A stretch of 64,000 bases of DNA, taken from the NCBI GenBank assembly GCA_008330645.1, contig VLTN01000030.1:200001-264000 (forward strand), read 5' to 3'. Every line of letters starts with the position of its first letter. Position 1 is the stretch's first letter. Shown piece by piece: positions 27,527 to 41,000 of the stretch. Source of the DNA: Cafeteria roenbergensis (taxonomy: Eukaryota; Sar; Bigyra; Bicosoecida; Cafeteriaceae). Below the pieces are notes generated by a model that saw only the letters and a program-made list of their open reading frames with translations, did not search any database and was not told the DNA's origin. The position numbers and the translations under genes are program-made.

Positions 27527-30500
27527 ATTGAGGGGCGAATGCGCGCGCACTCAATCTATCTGGCTGCAACTACGTGCGGTGACCAGCGGTCACGGGGCCG
27601 ATCACGGCTGGGCGGGCGTGGCCGCGGCGGCGGTCTTGGAGGACGTCGCCTCGTCCTTGCCGCCCTCCTTGGACTGCTCCGTGCTCTTGCGGCCGCTGCA
27701 GCACGAGCAGCAGCTCTTGCACATGCACGCCACCAGGGCGACGAGCAGGCAGAACAGCGCGATGAGCAGCATGGCCAGCAGCAGGCCGGCACGCGTGTCG
27801 TTGTTGATCGTGCGCATGGTGCCGTCGATGGACCTGCCGCGCCAGTACGTGCCGTCCAGGCACACCTGCTCGTTGCTGCAGGCCGTGGCCACGGCGCCGT
27901 CCACGCCACTGTCACACTCGCGGCAGATGCCGTCGCCGTCACAGCTGCCGGCCCAGAGCCAGTGGAGCACCTGCCCGGACACGTTGGTCGACCACGACGA
28001 GGTGCTGACCTCAGTCGACCCGTTGTAGTAGAGCGCCTCGCCGCACTGGATGGGGCCCTCCTGGCCCTGCACCACGCGAGCCTGGTTGGCGGTGAACGTC
28101 GCCGTGGGGGAGCTCGTTGAGTAGGCCAGCTGGTAGTTGTAGTTGTTGGGGCGGCGGCACTGCTTGCCCAGCACCGTGTTGTTGAGGTCCTTCTTCATGC
28201 ACATGCCCATGCGCAGCCGGCTCATCTCGTCCGCCACGTACCACACGCCGTTGTTGTCCTCCAGGCCCGTGTAGCTGTAGCAGAACTGCCCGGGGTTGCA
28301 GTCGCAGTCCGAGAAGCACTCCACGCACCGCGTCTCGGGGCGGCGGCCGGTGGCGTCGGGCGCCACGATGCAGTTCGACAGACGGTTCACGTCGCCGTTG
28401 GCGGAGAAGGCCGACGCGCGGGCCTGGCCCGGGTGGCCGTTGTCGCCCGACACGCAGTCGGCGTTGGAGTTGCACTCGCCGGGGATCTCCTCCACCTTCT
28501 CCCACTTGACGGCGGCGCTGATCTTGAGCGGAGCGCTGGCGCTGGAGGTGGTAGAGCAGCTCGAGTGGCGGCAGAGCAGGATGTAGGCCTTGCGGGGGGT
28601 GATGAAGCGGTTGTCGAACAGCGGCCAGTTGGGCGTGTTGGTCAGCGAGTCGCGGCTGCTGACGCTGGCCAGCGGGTCCAGGCTGCTCACGCTGCCCACG
28701 GCAGCGTTGGGCATCACCAGTACGCCGGGGTAGCGCACGCTGTCGATGAAGGCGTTGAGCGGGAAGCCCACGTTACCCGGAGTGATGGTCTGGCCGGAAA
28801 AGCGGATCTTGTTGAGCATATGCCTGAGCTCGCCGGACTTGCCAGAGTCCGGGCCATCGACGAGCGTGCCGGTCATCGAGAAGCTGGCGCTTGACCACCG
28901 AGCCGGCATGTCCAGGCTGATGAGCTTGTGCGACAGCTTGGCGCGGTTGTCATCCGTCGAGCGCTTCTCTGCGTCGAACACCGTCGTCAGCGTGGCTCCC
29001 GGGGTCAGGGCCTCGGCCTCCATGAACGTGTCGGCCGGGTTGCCGGCCTGGATGCCCACGAACGGGCCCGGCGCCGCGGTCAGGTCCAGGCCGATGTTGG
29101 TCGTCCCGCTCGTGTCGTACAGGTTGAAGTTCCACGTCACCAGCAGGTCGCCGGGCGTCACAGCAGCGCCGTGGCCTCCGGGGTTGCGCGGAAGCACGGC
29201 CGCCGGGAAGTCGACCTCGGACTTGAACACGTTCGACGTGATCGACACACGGGTGGCGCTGCTGGCGCCCGTGTAGTCGCTCGAGGTGGTGAAGGAGTTG
29301 GCCTTGATGCCGTTCGAGAACGTGGCCGACATCTCCAGGTCCGTCACCAGACGCCCGTCGACGCCCGGGCCGTAGTTCTTGGCCCTAGCGTACATGGTGT
29401 CGCTCGTGCCGGACCAGCCGCTGAGGGACAGATACTTCTGGCTGCCGAGCTTGCCAAACTCGAACTCCAGCCGGTGATCAGAGGAGAGCGCGCGGTGTCC
29501 CATGGCGCTGTCGAGCTTCTTGATGGCCACGACGTACTTGAGCTTGGTCGTCTTGGTGTTGTCCGCGGTGAAGGAGATGGTGTACTCGCCGCTGGGGTTG
29601 GTGAGCTCGGCGGTGCGCAGGAAGGTGCCGGTGGTGCTGCCGAACCCGCTCGAGGCGCGCGCAAGAAGGGTCACGGAGCCTGCGCGCGAGCGTGGCATCG
29701 CAATGGGCGGCAAGCGAGCGAGTGGCGCAGCGCAGGGAGACGCAATTGCAACGGCGCCGGGAGGCAAGCAGAAGGCGGGAGAAGGGCAGCGAAACAGTGA
29801 CGCCCCGTGCGTGCCCGCGGGGCCGCGCGTCGGTCAGCGGGCACTGGTCCACCGCTCGCTGCCGCGCGCCTGGCCGGGTGCGCGCGCCACGCCAAGGCAC
29901 AGCGACCCGCCACTCACCGAGGGTGGTGGTGCCAAGCATGCCGGTGATGCCATAGGCCGGGGCGGTTCCGAAGGCCCAGTCGGCGGTGTTGTCGGAGCCC
30001 TGGGTGGAGTCGAAGACATAGATGGCGTAGACGGTATCCTGGTCGAAGGGCACGTCGATGGCCTCGGAGGGGGTGGCCACGGGGAAGTTGACGGACACCT
30101 CGACGGCATCGCCGGAGGCGTGGTCTGCGGGGCAGAAACGGGCGGGGTGTTGTCAGCGTGGCGCGACGTTGCCAAGCGATGTGGCGGCCTTCGCAGGTTC
30201 GGAAACGGCCGGCAAGCCGCTCGGGTTTGGCGCCACGGCTCTGAGGCGGCCCCCAGCGACGCCCCTTCCCCCAACGCGCCCCCGGGGCACGCACGGCCGG
30301 AACGCGACCTCCCGTGCGCCAGCCCGAGGGGGCTGGGCGCCCGCGGGCGAGCCCGGGGCGGGTGCGGGCTCTACGGAATACTCGGCTTGCCGATCCATGG
30401 CCGTTTCCTCGCCGCGGGCTGGGGCGGACCGTTCGCGAGCCACGGCCGCTCGTGGAGGCCCCGTGGGCCCGGCCGCGCGCGAGCCGCGGGCAGGGATGTC

Positions 30501-30668
30501 GGTTCGGGGGCACAGGTGCTCACCGATGGTGCCCTTGTAGCAGCCGGCGGCCGCGGAGAGGTCAAAGTTGTACTTGAGCGTCGACGCCGTCGCGCAAGCC
30601 GCCGGGTCGATCTGGGCCTGCACAGAGGCGATGCCAGCAGCCGCCAGGGCCGCAAGGAACAGGCGCAT
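27527..30668. repeat. Duplicated ~3.14-kb unit, copy B
   Basis: Partner of 23318-26459 in direct orientation. The twins keep the same length in every exon and intron. Confidence 0.95.
27602..30668 (-). CDS. Type I membrane surface glycoprotein, copy B (three exons)
   Basis: Exons 30668-30524, 30124-29918 and 29679-27602 have exactly the same lengths and phases as copy A, and the product is also 809 residues. Signal peptide, membrane segment, Cys pattern and tail are the same. Differences from copy A cluster in the ectodomain: around the segment HMLNKIRFSGQ (RWFDKIRFSGQ in A), the RHSSCSTTSS segment, and the Cys-rich part (LEDNNGVWY, RRPNNYNYQ, STSSWSTNVSG, RECDSGVDG). Exon 1, exon 2 and both introns are almost unchanged. 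The clustering suggests conversion plus selection on the exposed part. Function unknown. Confidence 0.8.
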
Positions 30669-32007
30669 GGTTCGGTACACGAGTTTGCTTGGCCGGCAGA
30701 CTCTCCGAGTCCGCGGGAGTGCAGGGCGTGCTTGCGTGATGCATGCGGGCAGAGGCCCTAGAGGCAGTGGCGCGGAGCAGAACCTTGGCGAAGTGGATGC
30801 TCCTCGCCCCGCAAGTCATGCAGCTGCCTGCCGGCCGAATGGGCAATAGCTTGAGCGACGCCCTGTGTGCCACAGGTGGCTGGCATCTTGCAAGGGCCTG
30901 CGAGCGCGTCCGCGGAGCCTGTAGGTTGTTGGCAAGACCGCTTTCCCTCCCACTGGTTCTGACAGAAACGCCCCCGCTCGTGGCTGCCGGCTGCACGCCG
31001 TGCAAGACTCGGGCAGATGCACCAGCCGTCTGGTGTCGATACAAGGACTGCTCCACGGGCGGCGCTCCGGCACAGCGGCGCATGCGCGCCAGGGCTTGGG
31101 TTGTGCACGCAGGCGGCGTTGCTCGAAAGAGCATGCTAAGGGGCAAGTCGGCCGGCGTCGGTTCGCGGCTGCGCAGCCCAGAGCCTTGTGCGACGCATAA
31201 GCGGGGCCGCATGCTGTGGTTGACATATTGTGCTTGCCTGAGCCACTGGGGTCGCAGCCGCCAGGCCCTTTGGCGCAGTGGAGCCGAAGATCCGCGGCAT
31301 TCTGCTCGCTGGCTTGGACGAAAAAATGCAGACGCGGCGTTGCCTGGCAGGACAAGCGTCGCGGCCTGTCGTCCGCCGGCGAGCCCCAAGCCCGTGTTGA
31401 CCCGTGGCGAAATTGAAGACACACGTGCCACGGCGTGGGGCTGCTCCCTGTTCCGCCCCTTCCAGGGCGCAGTTGGTTTTCGTGTTTCCGGCCCGAGACC
31501 CGGTTGCAGGCGAAAGCAAAAAAAACGGGCTGCTGGCGCATTCGCCGCACGCGGTCGCATCACGCGGAGAGCCTTGCCGCTCCGCTGCACCACCATGCAG
31601 GGCCGTTTTGGCCACCTGACATCCTATCTTGCGCAGGTTGATACAGTGCTAGAGGTGGTGCCCAAGCCAAGCGCGCGCCCCCAAGCCCGTCACCTCCGGC
31701 AACGCCACCCAACCTGACTGGCTTGCACGCAGCTCGCAGCCGCGCCATTGCACCGCGCCGCGTGCGAATCGCTTGCGCGCGCTGGCTGTGGCGCGCGCGC
31801 CTAGCCGGCCGATGTTCGGGGCGCCTGCTCTTGCAACAACCACGCAGCAAAGTCAGAAGTCGGAGCGCCAGTGCCACCCGAGCAGCACTGCCTGGCCAGC
31901 CTGACACGGCGTTTCGCACAATGGCAAGTCGGATGGCCTTGTCTCCAAGACGTCTGCCCCCAAGTCGGGGAGGTCCGGCCCCGGCCGCGCTGCTTGAGCG
32001 CAGAGCC
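30669..32007. other. Intergenic region upstream of surface-protein copy B
   Basis: About 1.34 kb between copy B and the stop of the TBC gene. Long open frames exist on both strands, but their translations are Arg/Ala/Pro-rich with no domain, start context or splice logic. There is an A8 run at about 31517-31524. I support no gene here. Confidence 0.5.
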
Positions 32008-35000
32008 TCAGTCAAACAGGTCCAGCCCTCCGCCGCCGCCGCCGCCGCCTTCCTCGCCCATTTCCACGGCACATGCACGGGCGAGGGCTTCCCGAGCTGC
32101 TGATGGGCCGGTACCCGACCTGCCTTGGCCAATAGGCGCGCCAGTCATGACCATTGCACCGCAGGGCGCCTGTGCGGCTCCAAGACCAGTGCCTGCCAGA
32201 GCGACGGCTGGTTGCGCTGCCGACGAGGCCACCGCCACCACAGAATCACCAGCAAAGCCATCACCCGGTGTCGCCTCGTCATCGAACAGCCCCCCTCCCG
32301 GAGGCCTCAACTCCGCAGAGCTCGGACCGCCGGCTGCGCCAGCGGCACCAGAGGCGGCGCCGTGAGTCGGACTGTGCCCGTGCTGGACACCGTGGTGGTG
32401 GCGGCGGCTTCTGGAGCGCATTGCCGCCACAGATCCTTCCACTAGCGCTGCCAGTCCGCCCGCAGCCAACCGGGCATGCAGCCATCGCGACGGAGCATCC
32501 AACGCCGCTGCAGGCACGCGAGCAGGAGCGATAACGGCAACTGCCCCATGCCGAACGGCGTCCGGATCGGCGGCGCTGCTGCCCCCCGCTGCGGGCGCCG
32601 TCGGCGGCAGAGGCGTCCGTAGTTGAGCCAGCAGCGTCGGCGCGTGCCACGGCCACGCCACCCGCGCCTCGAGAGGCCCCGTGTCAGCTGACGCCTCCCA
32701 CCACTCGTGCCTGCGCCGGAGTCGCTTGGCAATCGCACCCTGGTCACCAAACGGTGCCTTCAACGATCCATGGCTTTCGCCAGCGATGCTGGTTCCGGCG
32801 CCAATGCCGGTTGCTGTGGCGGTTGCTGGGGCGGTTGCTGTGGCGGTGGTGGTGCCAGCGACGCTGCCTGCGGCGGCCGCGAGCGACCCTCCATCGCAGG
32901 GAGCGACGCTGGGAGACGCAGCGGGGTCACTGGGGGTCCGCACAGGGCCCTCGCTGAACGCGTTGCTCTGCCCGAAAAGTGGCTGAGAGAGGGCCCGGCC
33001 CAAGGGAGGAGGCGACCCTACGGGGTCTGACCCCGCCTGCACGGGCTCCTGCCGTCGCCCAAGCATCAAGAGGGTGTCGCTCGCCCCGGCCCAGCCCAGC
33101 GACACCTCTGACCCGAACCAATCACCGGCCTGTCCCGAGCCAGTCACCCGGGAGCCCACACTCTGGAGGATGCCGCCAGCCCACAACGCTGGCCGCACTG
33201 ACGGACCTGTGATTGGCGCTGACGCCGCCCCCGGCTCTGCCAGCCAGCGGCGTGTCACCTCGTCGTCCCAGCTACAAGGCGCGCCCGCGTGGCCTGGCCC
33301 GTCATCGCTGCGATTCCTCGGTGACTGGTGGGTGACAGCCGTTGATGGGCTCGGGATTGCCGCTTGGTCGATCGCAGGGGGTTCTGGAGGAGACTCGGCA
33401 AAGACCAGGCCGCGACTGGCACTTGATGCTGGCGATTGACATGCGGCTGAAGGGGCTGGAGGCGACGGCAGCAGCGCGGACAGGCTACGGAGCGACGCTG
33501 TGAGCGACTCCACGTCGCTCATAGTCAGGCGGCGTAACCGCCGGGACCGCTCTTGAGCCCACGCAATGGCCGCCTGCGGCAGAGGTGGCCCCGCCAGCAA
33601 CCACATCCGCGGACCAACAGCAGTGACTCGGGGCCGGTCCCAAGATTCGCCGACGTTGCACCCGCAGGCCTTGCAGCTGCAACTGCTCTCATTGTCCGTG
33701 GCGAGGTGATGGCGCGACGATGGGGCGGTGACCGGCCGGAGACCGATGCCTTGGGCAGTCGTGCCGGGCTGGCTGGACCGTGGTCCGCCAAACACCGCGC
33801 GCGCCGAAACCGCTGCCCCATCGGCTCTGCCGACCCGCTGCCCACCCGGCGCCCCGGATGACGCGTTCATGATTGGCCAGGGGCTGTCCCGAAGTCCAGC
33901 GGTTTCAGCTGTGTCGGCGACATGATCTGCCGACACAGGACGAATGGATGAAGCGACGACTGCCGATACATCAGCGGCGGTTTCGGCGTCTCTCAATGCC
34001 AGAGCGGCCAACGGGGCGTCCAACGCGGCCGCTGCGGCTGTGGACGTCAACCCGAGCTCTGCCCCCGGGGAGAGCATTGCCAGCAATCCGCCCGTCCCGA
34101 TGACGTCATCCAACCAGGGCAGAGCCGGTGGCAGAGCGCACTCGTCCGGGGACTCGGCCGTCGCGAGCGCTGCGATGACTAGCGTGCGACTGGGCAGTGA
34201 CCGCATCATGCGGTGAAGCTTTGCCGCGCTGGCAGCTGCGCCTCGGGGAGTTCGGCGACCGCGCCGTGATGGAGGCGTGATGGGTCCACGACCAGTGCGG
34301 GATGCCGACTTGACCGGCGTGGTCCGCGCACCTGTCTCCTCCGGTGAAGGCATCGCGGCCATACCTGCCCTTGAGCAACCCCGACTGGCCGAGTCGGCGG
34401 CGGCTACGTGACGCCATTGACCCTCGTGCAACGGATCTGTTGCGATTGAGAAGAGCCTGTCTGGGCCCAACATCAGAACGAAAAGCTCGTCAATCGTCGA
34501 CACGCTTTCGGCCAACAGCGCGGTTTCATGCCATGCAGAGCCTGCCCCCGCCAACGCCGACTCGGCGGCGGATCGCTGAGCAGCGAGCGCGGTTGCGCCA
34601 GCGGCAGCATCGGCTCTCTGTCCGAGTCTCGTCGCCGACGACGACACGGCGCCGCTGCCAGCGGCACCAGAGGGCGTTGCTGCGTCGCTGGCCCGCGGAT
34701 TCAGCCGCCGATCTCTCCACAGGCCCTTGCCAGCGGTTTCGCGCTTCCGCATGGCAAGGATTGCCTTGTCGCGGGACGCCTGCCAGCCGGATGCGGCTGC
34801 GGCGGAAAGCTTGGCCGAGGCCTCCCAGAGAAGGTGCGCAGCGGTTTCGTCGTGCAAGTCACCGCCTGGCTGCGATGATTCCAACTTTCCACCGGCGCCG
34901 GACCTTTGTTTTTCCGACAAAGTTGCGGCAGCAGCTGACGGCAATCGCTTGCCGCGAGAGCCTGTCACCGAGGCATCACTTCCCTGTCGGCTTCGAGTCA

Positions 35001-38000
35001 CGGGCGTCTCAGCCGCGATTCTGCCGGGCGCCTTGCCGCCCCTGGAGCCTGTATAGGCTCGCAGCCGCAATCGGGGCGATGACCAGTCACCACACAGTCT
35101 GGCGACTGTCACGCGAGCACTGCCGTCCCGTTCGGCCAAAAGCTTCGCCGAGTCCCATCGCTCACGCATCAGCAGCCGATCGGCTTCCAGTCGCCCATCG
35201 GCGCCCGCACCGGCACCGGCGCCCGCACCGGCACCGGCACCGGCCCCTTCGCTGTCAAGATCGGACAGCGACTTGTCTGAAGCGGAGCTGGTGCTGTCTC
35301 CGGAGTCAGACGCCGCTGCAGGTGCCCCTCGCCGCGAAGCGGAGGTTGCAGATCCGGAACGAGCTCTGCTTTGAGGTCTTCCGGCAGAGCCAGACGAAGT
35401 GTGAGGGTGATGTTCGCTTGACAGACCAGGCGGGCAGTCGTGAGAGGTCGCGGCCCCGACCGAAGCGGCAACTGACGACGACGCGAGGGTGTCAGCTGAC
35501 TGACTTCTGTGGTGGATTGCGTTGAACCCGTCCGCCGCTGCTGCTGCTTCGGATGGCCACGCCGTGAGCGACGCTCCGGGTCCGTTGTGCCGGCGGGTGG
35601 CCATCAGGTGCTGGTCATGACCAAAGCCAGCCCATGTCACTGCCAAATCACCCGCCCATCGCGTTGCGGTTCCGCGGCAGGCTGGGCGGGGGATGACCAG
35701 CATCAGCGCATCAACGGTCGCTCGGCGAAACGCCTCGCCGATGCTCATCGCAGACCGCCACTCCCGAAGTCCTGTCGGTTGCAGTGACCTCAGAAGACAG
35801 TCGGTGGCAGGCACCCCTGTGCCCAACGGGGCCCTTGGCGTGAAACCGCTGGCCAAGTCTGCCGCAATGGATCGATCGCTCAGCGCCACGACGTGCCCCA
35901 CTGACGAAGGGGTTTCCCGCCCCGCGCTGGAGGACCCTGGCCCCGGTGAGCGACGGCTTGCCGCGGCCGGAGCTTGAGTGGCAGCTGACTGGCCGCTGAT
36001 GGATGCCGCGACGAAGGCAACGGCCGCGTGGGAGAGCAGAGCCGACGACGACACCGACAGCGACGGGCTCACGAGGTGCAGCGCATGATAGGCATGTGAC
36101 CCGCTCGTGATGTCGTCGTGACCCGAAGGGAACGGCGAAGCCATGGGGTCAGACCTGGACCTGGTGCGGGGTCGCATGACGCGGAGCTCTGCCACTAGCA
36201 GGTCAACTTCCACGTTGCGGACCTGACCGAGCGCTTTGGATAGCTCTGCCGTTCTGAGCGACTCACTGGCGATTGACGATCGAGCATCGACAACGGGTTT
36301 CGGCAGAGCCACCTTGTTCGTGGCAACTGTCACGTCTGTGGTGACAGCAGCGCGAAACCGCGATGCGGCGGCTGCTGCTGCGATGTCAGACGACGCTCGG
36401 TCGTCAGTAAAAAACGGAGAAATTTCTCGGAAACGGTTTCGCTCGGGAAACTCTGCATCCCTCCACATCGAGAGTGGCAAGGTTGCGGTTCTTCCGTCAG
36501 CCCACACCGGATGACGTGTCGGCGGCACCGCAGCAGAGCTGCCACCAAACGGCGCGAGCGACACAGCGTCGCTCAGCACTGACGGTTCCGCCCCAAAAGG
36601 TGCCCATTGCATCGTCGGTAGTTGCAGTTGCAGTTGTGGCTGCTGCTGTTGTGATCGGCCGGCCGGAGAGCTGCGGGTTGGTTGTTGCCCTTGGGATGCT
36701 GAGAGCCGTTGAGCTGACGTTGCGCTGACGCCAGCGACAGCACCATCGCCAGTGCCAGTGACAGCGCCAGCGCCGCCGCCGCCGGCGCCGGCGCCGCCGC
36801 CGCTGCTATCGTCTTGGTCGCCGTCGTCGTCCGACTCAGAAAGCGGGAAGTGGCCCCTCGGCGAGCCATCAGCCTCCTCCTCCTCCTCCTCCTCCTCCTC
36901 GGGGCGTTGCTCCATATCAGCCTCACCCAGAGCGGCTGAAACCGCCGTAGACATGGCGTTGAGCCGGGCAGCGCTGTCAGTTTGCCGCCGCCGCCGCCTC
37001 CGCCGTGCCTGTGGCTGTGGCTGCTGCTGCTGCTGCTGCTGCTGCTGCGGCCTCTGAACGACGTCGCCGGAGCCGGCAGAACCAGACGCACTTTGCAGCA
37101 CAGTAGCTCTGCCAACTCGGGTTGAGCCACTTCCTATCCCAGCCTCAGCAACGCCACGGGCAACGGCAGCGGAGGCAGCGCCACCGGCTCTCGCGCTGGA
37201 CCCCCCGAACCACGCAGCTGAAACCGCCGCTGCTGCGTTGGACGCGGCGGTGACCGCGGATGATGCCGCCTTGACCGAGTGACGACCGGAAGTGCCCGTC
37301 GCCGATGACGGCAGGCGCGACTCCGTGGTATAGCTGCGGTTTCGCCTCCCGGGTGGCAGAGCCACTTGCTCTGCCACTGCAGAGGGCACTGGGGCATGAA
37401 TCCACACTTCGTCCCCCAGCAACGCCGCAGTGAGAGACGCTGCATCGCTCCCAGTCGCCTCTGCAACCGTTTCCACGAGCAGAGGCGACGTCAACCCCCT
37501 TCGTGCCGACGTCAACAGTGCCTGACGGCTCTGCTCAGAAGTGGAAGCTACAACATGGCTCTGCCGGCCAAAGATCGACGATCGATGTGTTCTAGAACTG
37601 GCAGAGCCACCGGCCTCAGCCGAGGACGAAGGGCCCCCGCCGCCACTGGTGCCACTGAAGGCTCTGCCCCTGCTGCCGGTGCCGGAACCGGTCCTTGACG
37701 ACTGAGGGCCCAGGCGCGCTGTCCCAGCCAGCAGCTGGGCCGAGGAGGAGGAGGAGGAGGAGGAGGCGGCGGAGGCGGTCCCTGAGGCGCTCGCGCCCGC
37801 CCCGACGAGGCGGCCAAGCGACTGGGCCACCCAGGGAGGAACCGGCTCTGCCGACATGTGGCCCGGGAGGACTGGGGGCCCTCCCTCGTGAAGAGTGGCA
37901 GCTGCAATCAGGCGACGCGAAACCGCGGCCTGGGACCTCCCAGAAACGGACCATAGCTTCCACCAAACGCTGGGGTCCAAAGAGACCCATTGTCCGTTAA

Positions 38001-41000
38001 TGCGAAGTCCACCACCGCCACGACCCAGATGCAACTGCAACTGCAACTGCAACGGGTGGTGCGCGCCGACACGCCGGTCCGCGCGGTCTCGCAGGGCGGC
38101 CTCGGCCTCTGGCGAGGGTACAAGCGAGGCTCCGGCGTCCGCCGCTGGCCCACCGGCTTCGGACATTTGTTTGGCCGACGAGCGAGCTGGTGAGCGACGC
38201 GGCCTCGCCCTCCGACCGCGGCTCGGTGGACACTGCCCGCTGGCACGCATGTGACTATCTCGTGACGCGGCGCAGATCCTTCCAACGGCTCTTTTCAGGG
38301 ATTTGCTCGCAGAGCCAGAATCATGGTGGTGATGGTGGTGGTGGTGGTGGCGGTTTCGCGACCGCGACGCGTCCACGCCCGTCCAAGACGACGTCTCCGC
38401 GTCTCTCTCTGCCGATGACGACGGCGGATGCTGCCGAACCGCGCTGGCCAGCTGCCGGCCAGCGGATGGCACCGCCGCCGATGCCTGCGACGGAGGAGAG
38501 GGCCCCGGCGATCCCGACTGTGTCGCGTGCCCATCACCCGCCGGTCCAGGCTGGATCACGTCACGCGACCGCGGAGGTCGCTGACTCGCCGGTGACGCCT
38601 CGGAAACGGGCCGAACGTCCCTCGGACGACCCCAGCCCACGGTGCGCCGGAGCACTCCAAAGAGGCCCCCGCCGCCGCCGCCGCCAACTCCGCCTCCGCT
38701 AGCAGGGCTTCCAGTGGGGCCCCTTGCTGGAGCCGGTGCTGAGGGGGGCGTCGTGACTGGCGCGTGACTGGATGGGAGGCGCCGCTGCAGCGAAGTGAAG
38801 TCAGCTGCAGTCCCGGCGGTTTCGCTCGATGGGTGGTCGTGCGCGCTACGATCGGCGCCAGTGTCAGCTGACGGTGGACTCGCCTGCTGATGGTCAGGCG
38901 ACTGGCTGGTGACCAGGCTCATGGCGACGTCACCAGTGGACGATCCTCGCTGCGAGGCTTGACGCCTGTGCTGATGGCGACCGCCCGATGACCCGGCAGA
39001 GCCGAATCGGGGTCGGTTGCGTTGACGTCCAGGCTTGGGCGTCGCTCTGGACGACCACCACTCTCCGTCAAAATCGGAGTCTGACTCCGAGTCTGACCCC
39101 GACGCGCGCGCCGCTGTGGCTGTCGCCGGCGCCATCGCTCCGGGACGACCAACATTTCCCCGAGCCCGCCCCCCAGTTGCCGAAGCAGCCGCCGCCGATG
39201 CCGCCGCAGCCGCAGCTGCCCTCGATGCTGACGACGAATCCAGCGCTCCGTGCTGCGGTTTCGCGACCGACTGCAGCGGAGGGGGAGCGAGGGCCCTTCG
39301 GGGGCTCGTGCCTGCCGCTGCCTGCGTCTCTCCGCCATCGCCATCAAGGTGGCGTCCATGGATACGGCGGAGATGTTGGTCCAGGTGTCGCTCGTGGTGG
39401 TGTCGCTCGTGGTGGTGTCGCTCGTGGTGGTGTGCCCGAGCTGCGCCGGCGGTCGGCGCTGAGGCGTCCGATGTTGGTCCACCGCGGCCCACTCCACCGC
39501 TGCCAGCGGCCGCTTGCGTCGGTGGCGCTGAGATGCGAGAGGCGGCAGCGCCGCTGACGTCGTAATGATGGTCCTTGTCCGTTTCGCTGAAGATGTGTCT
39601 CGACGCGTGAGCCCCGTGCCTTGCTCTGCCACCTCGGTGATGTGACGATGATGGGGGTGCTTGCCACACTTCAACGGGAACGCTGGAAACCAGTGCCGTC
39701 GCGATGGCGTCAGACGCCGACGGAAGGCCAGCGGCGTTTCCAGCGCCGCAAGTGACTTCGACAGCGGCCGCTGGCAGCCGCAGCGACCCCGGGTCCATCC
39801 ATCCGTCGAAGAGAAGAGCCGTTGCGTCGGCAAGTCCGCACGAATCAAACTCCGCAGACAGCCGAGCGGCGTCTCTGAGAGCATCTCCTCCGTGAGGACC
39901 AACACTCCGCATCACCACGCCGCGGTTTCCTGCGGCCCATGACTCTGAAGGGTCAGCTGATTGACCCCAACTTGATGGGAAGGTGACAGACTCTTGACCT
40001 GGCTCGTGGTGCTCATCTGACACGTCAAGCGCCCCAAGCCGCTCCCTCGCGGCGTCAGACCGCCGCCGGCGCGACTCGAGTGACTCCACCACGGCGTCAG
40101 ACGCGCAGTCCGATGCCTCCGCTCCTGCCACCGCCTCTGTCCCCGCCGCTCCTGCTGCGCCAGTCCCAGCGTTGGCCAGAGCGGCAGGGTCGCGAAACGG
40201 GCGGGTGAGGCTCTGCCTAGAAGAGTGGTCGACGTCGCCAACTGCAACGCCGCCACCACCAGCAGCTCCCGATGGTGGTGCTGATGACGGCGGCGCTGGC
40301 GCGCTGCCGCTGAGCCTGGTATCCAAGTGACGATCGCTGGACTGCCCAGTGACTCCGGCGTGATGCTGTGCTGATGGGAACAGCACGGCTCGAGACGATG
40401 CGCTGTCAACGCGACGAACGGAACCCGAACCATGTGACCCGTGGGCAGGCACCCACCCTGCGGGGTCAGACTCCGGTGTGCAACCGCAAGCGTAGCGAGC
40501 GACCATATCCGGCGGGCATGCACAGGTGGCGCCCACACAGGCACCAGCGAGCCCCCGCCAGCCATCCCCGCCGGCAGAGCCACTGTGGTCGCAATCCCCG
40601 CCGGCAGAGCCACTGTGGTCGCCATCCCCGCCGGCAGAGCCACTTTGGTCGGCAGGCCCAGTCTCGGAGGCACCTGATGGAGGTTCCGCAGGCGCCGCCG
40701 AGGAGCCGGCTCGCGGAGGCAGAGCCGCCGCCGCGCAGGCACGCTGGTGTCGCTGGGCAGTCACCTGCCAGTCAACAGCGGTGTCGGGCGGCCCACCGCC
40801 GAGCGGACACGCCTCCAAGCACGATCCAACGCTCATTGGCAGAGCCAGCGCGCCGGCAGAGCCGGCAGAGCCGAGGCGTACCATGCGGCACAAGATGGGT
40901 GTCGTTGCTCGCATGACTGCCATTGCAACTCGGCGGAACGTTTCGCCGCCACCATCAGCGATTGCTGTGTCCCACGCGCGAAACACCATCCGAGGGACCA

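Noticed and set aside
27268-27531. Plus-strand open frame with a protein-like end (about 27340-27510)
   Set aside because: No recognisable family and no start or partner exon; left as an observation in the spacer entry.
30562-31596. Open frame of 344 codons on the minus strand upstream of surface-protein copy B
   Set aside because: It overlaps exon 1 of copy B in another frame, the composition is random Arg/Ala/Pro/Gln, and no domain or splice signals were seen. GC-rich DNA yields such frames by chance.
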